Shown one piece after another: positions 23,182 to 23,548 of a stretch of 23,548 nt of DNA (the stretch's first letter is position 1; each line of letters opens with the position of its first letter). The DNA lies in NCBI GenBank assembly GCA_937921035.1, contig CALEUL010000030.1, positions 1 through 23,548 on the forward strand, in the 5' to 3' direction. The stretch is from an uncultured Porphyromonadaceae bacterium. GTDB taxonomy: Bacteria; Bacteroidota; Bacteroidia; Bacteroidales; Muribaculaceae. The position numbers and the translations under genes are program-made. Below the pieces are notes generated by a model, which had not been told where the DNA came from, did not search any database, and saw nothing but the letters and a program-made list of their open reading frames with translations.

Positions 23182-23215
23182 GAAAAAGCAGCTACGATTT
23201 GTTTCGTAACTGCTT
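23182..23215 (-). terminator. Terminator of the CAU tRNA gene
   Basis: On the minus strand AAGCAGTTACGA and TCGTAGCTGCTT (plus-strand 23204-23215 and 23186-23197) form a 12-bp stem with one U-G pair and a 6-nt loop. It is followed by TTTCTTTT. It lies 14 nt past the tRNA 3' end. Confidence 0.85.
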
Positions 23216-23228
23216 GATTTTTAAGGAG

Positions 23229-23302
23229 TGGTCCCACTTGGGCTTGAACCAAGGACTCCCTGATTATGAGTCAGGTGCTCTGACCAACTGAGCTATAGGA
23301 CC
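23229..23302 (-). tRNA. tRNA with CAU anticodon (Ile2 more likely than elongator Met)
   Basis: The minus strand gives a 74-nt class I tRNA. The acceptor stem is GGTCCTA/TGGGACC with A73. The anticodon stem CCTGA/TCAGG has the loop CTCATAA (anticodon CAU) and the T-loop is TTCAAGC. CCA is not encoded. CAU is read by initiator Met, elongator Met or, after lysidine modification by TilS, Ile2. The acceptor pairs C4-G69 and C5-G68 are those of E. coli tRNA-Ile2 and not of elongator Met, which favours Ile2. The initiator is excluded because pair 1-72 is intact and the anticodon stem lacks the three G-C pairs. Its 3' end faces the plus-strand island. Confidence 0.9.
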
Positions 23303-23337
23303 GGCATTGCGCCTATGGCGTTTTTGCTTTGCGAGTG

Positions 23338-23368
23338 CAAAGTTACGTCTTTTTATTCTATTACCAAA
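23338..23368 (-). promoter_or_regulatory. Promoter of the CAU tRNA gene
   Basis: On the minus strand TTTGG (23364-23368) is followed after 18 nt by TAACTTTG (23338-23345). A CCGAAAAG block lies just upstream, as at the tRNA-Gly promoter. The -7 element is 35 nt before the tRNA 5' end. Confidence 0.8.
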
Positions 23369-23399
23369 TCTTTTCGGGGAAAATTTTTGAAATGGGCCT

Positions 23400-23428
23400 A
23401 TTTTTATTGCATTTTTATTGCATTTTTT
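23400..23428. repeat. Short AT-rich tandem repeat
   Basis: ATTTTTATTGC is present twice in tandem with a partial third copy (ATTTTTT). It sits upstream of the tRNA promoter and could serve as a bent or UP-like element, or be simple slippage. From 23429 to the window end (23548) I see no gene or structure. Confidence 0.55.
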
Positions 23429-23548
23429 AGTGCGGAGGAGGGTTGTGTGAACTATTTGTTGAGGCAGTCGGTTTAATAATCAGTTATATAATCACAATAG
23501 TTCGTTAAAAATTAGCCTAGCCTAAGCGGCTCTGGCAGTAAATAAAAT

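Noticed and set aside
20941..23228. Insertion sequence or integrative element with att sites at the tRNA
   Set aside because: I found no integrase or transposase, no terminal inverted repeats at the borders, and no duplicated tRNA 3' end near dacB.

Overview
The window looks like a chromosomal piece of a Bacteroidales bacterium; a Muribaculaceae-like genome is my best guess. Four things point there. Promoters are of the Bacteroidota type (TAnnTTTG at about -7, TTG/TTTG at about -33). There are no clear Shine-Dalgarno sites. The gene block DUF1599 / BT_3928-type DoxX protein / tpiA / SPOR protein / folE is the Bacteroidales order. Many genes encode lipoproteins.

Layout. From 55 to 20940 everything is on the minus strand: 21 protein genes and three tRNAs. 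Read in the direction of transcription, from high to low coordinates, they are: (1) 20940-17430, dacB, an acidic unknown protein, rsmI and a coiled-coil lipoprotein; (2) 17349-16153, a flavodiiron protein (fprA); (3) 16086-12307, DUF1599 protein, BT_3928/DoxX-type protein, tpiA, SPOR protein and folE; (4) 12187-4395, a tightly packed run with a clostripain-type lipoprotein, an MscS channel, an S9 prolyl oligopeptidase lipoprotein, a BamE-like lipoprotein, a PhnP-like hydrolase, a UlaG-like hydrolase and, after a hairpin, a DUF2156 acyltransferase-like protein; (5) 4253-3699, a pRiA4b ORF-3 family protein; (6) 3597-1501, cardiolipin synthase and an HD-domain protein; (7) a tRNA operon Gly-Gly-Leu; (8) gluQRS, ending in a terminator at the left edge.

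The right end differs. Between dacB and a CAU-anticodon tRNA gene (minus strand, 23229-23302) lies an AT-richer segment of about 2.2 kb whose genes are on the plus strand. It holds two exported proteins of unknown function (21696-22238 and 22387-22965), two short reading frames broken by in-frame stops (21185-21343 with TAG, 22260-22451 with TAA), and a long gene-free stretch. In that stretch I see a canonical Bacteroidota promoter (21397-21426), a nested-stem RNA-like fold (21476-21595) and a GNRA-capped intrinsic terminator with a U-tract (21593-21622). Copies of a GGCAAT half-site occur at the promoter and just ahead of the next gene. This is the best candidate in the window for something undescribed: a small structured RNA or terminator-controlled leader in a young, partly decayed insertion.

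The rest is mostly housekeeping: cell-wall remodelling (dacB, SPOR), rRNA and tRNA modification (rsmI, gluQRS), glycolysis (tpiA), pterin synthesis (folE), phospholipid synthesis (cls), oxygen/NO defence (fprA) and envelope proteolysis. Recurrent regulatory oddities are terminators that end only 13-20 nt before the next start codon (gluQRS, cls, SPOR gene) and promoters placed so close to start codons that the mRNAs should be nearly leaderless (clostripain gene, DUF1599 gene). All assignments are from reading the sequence; no database search was run.
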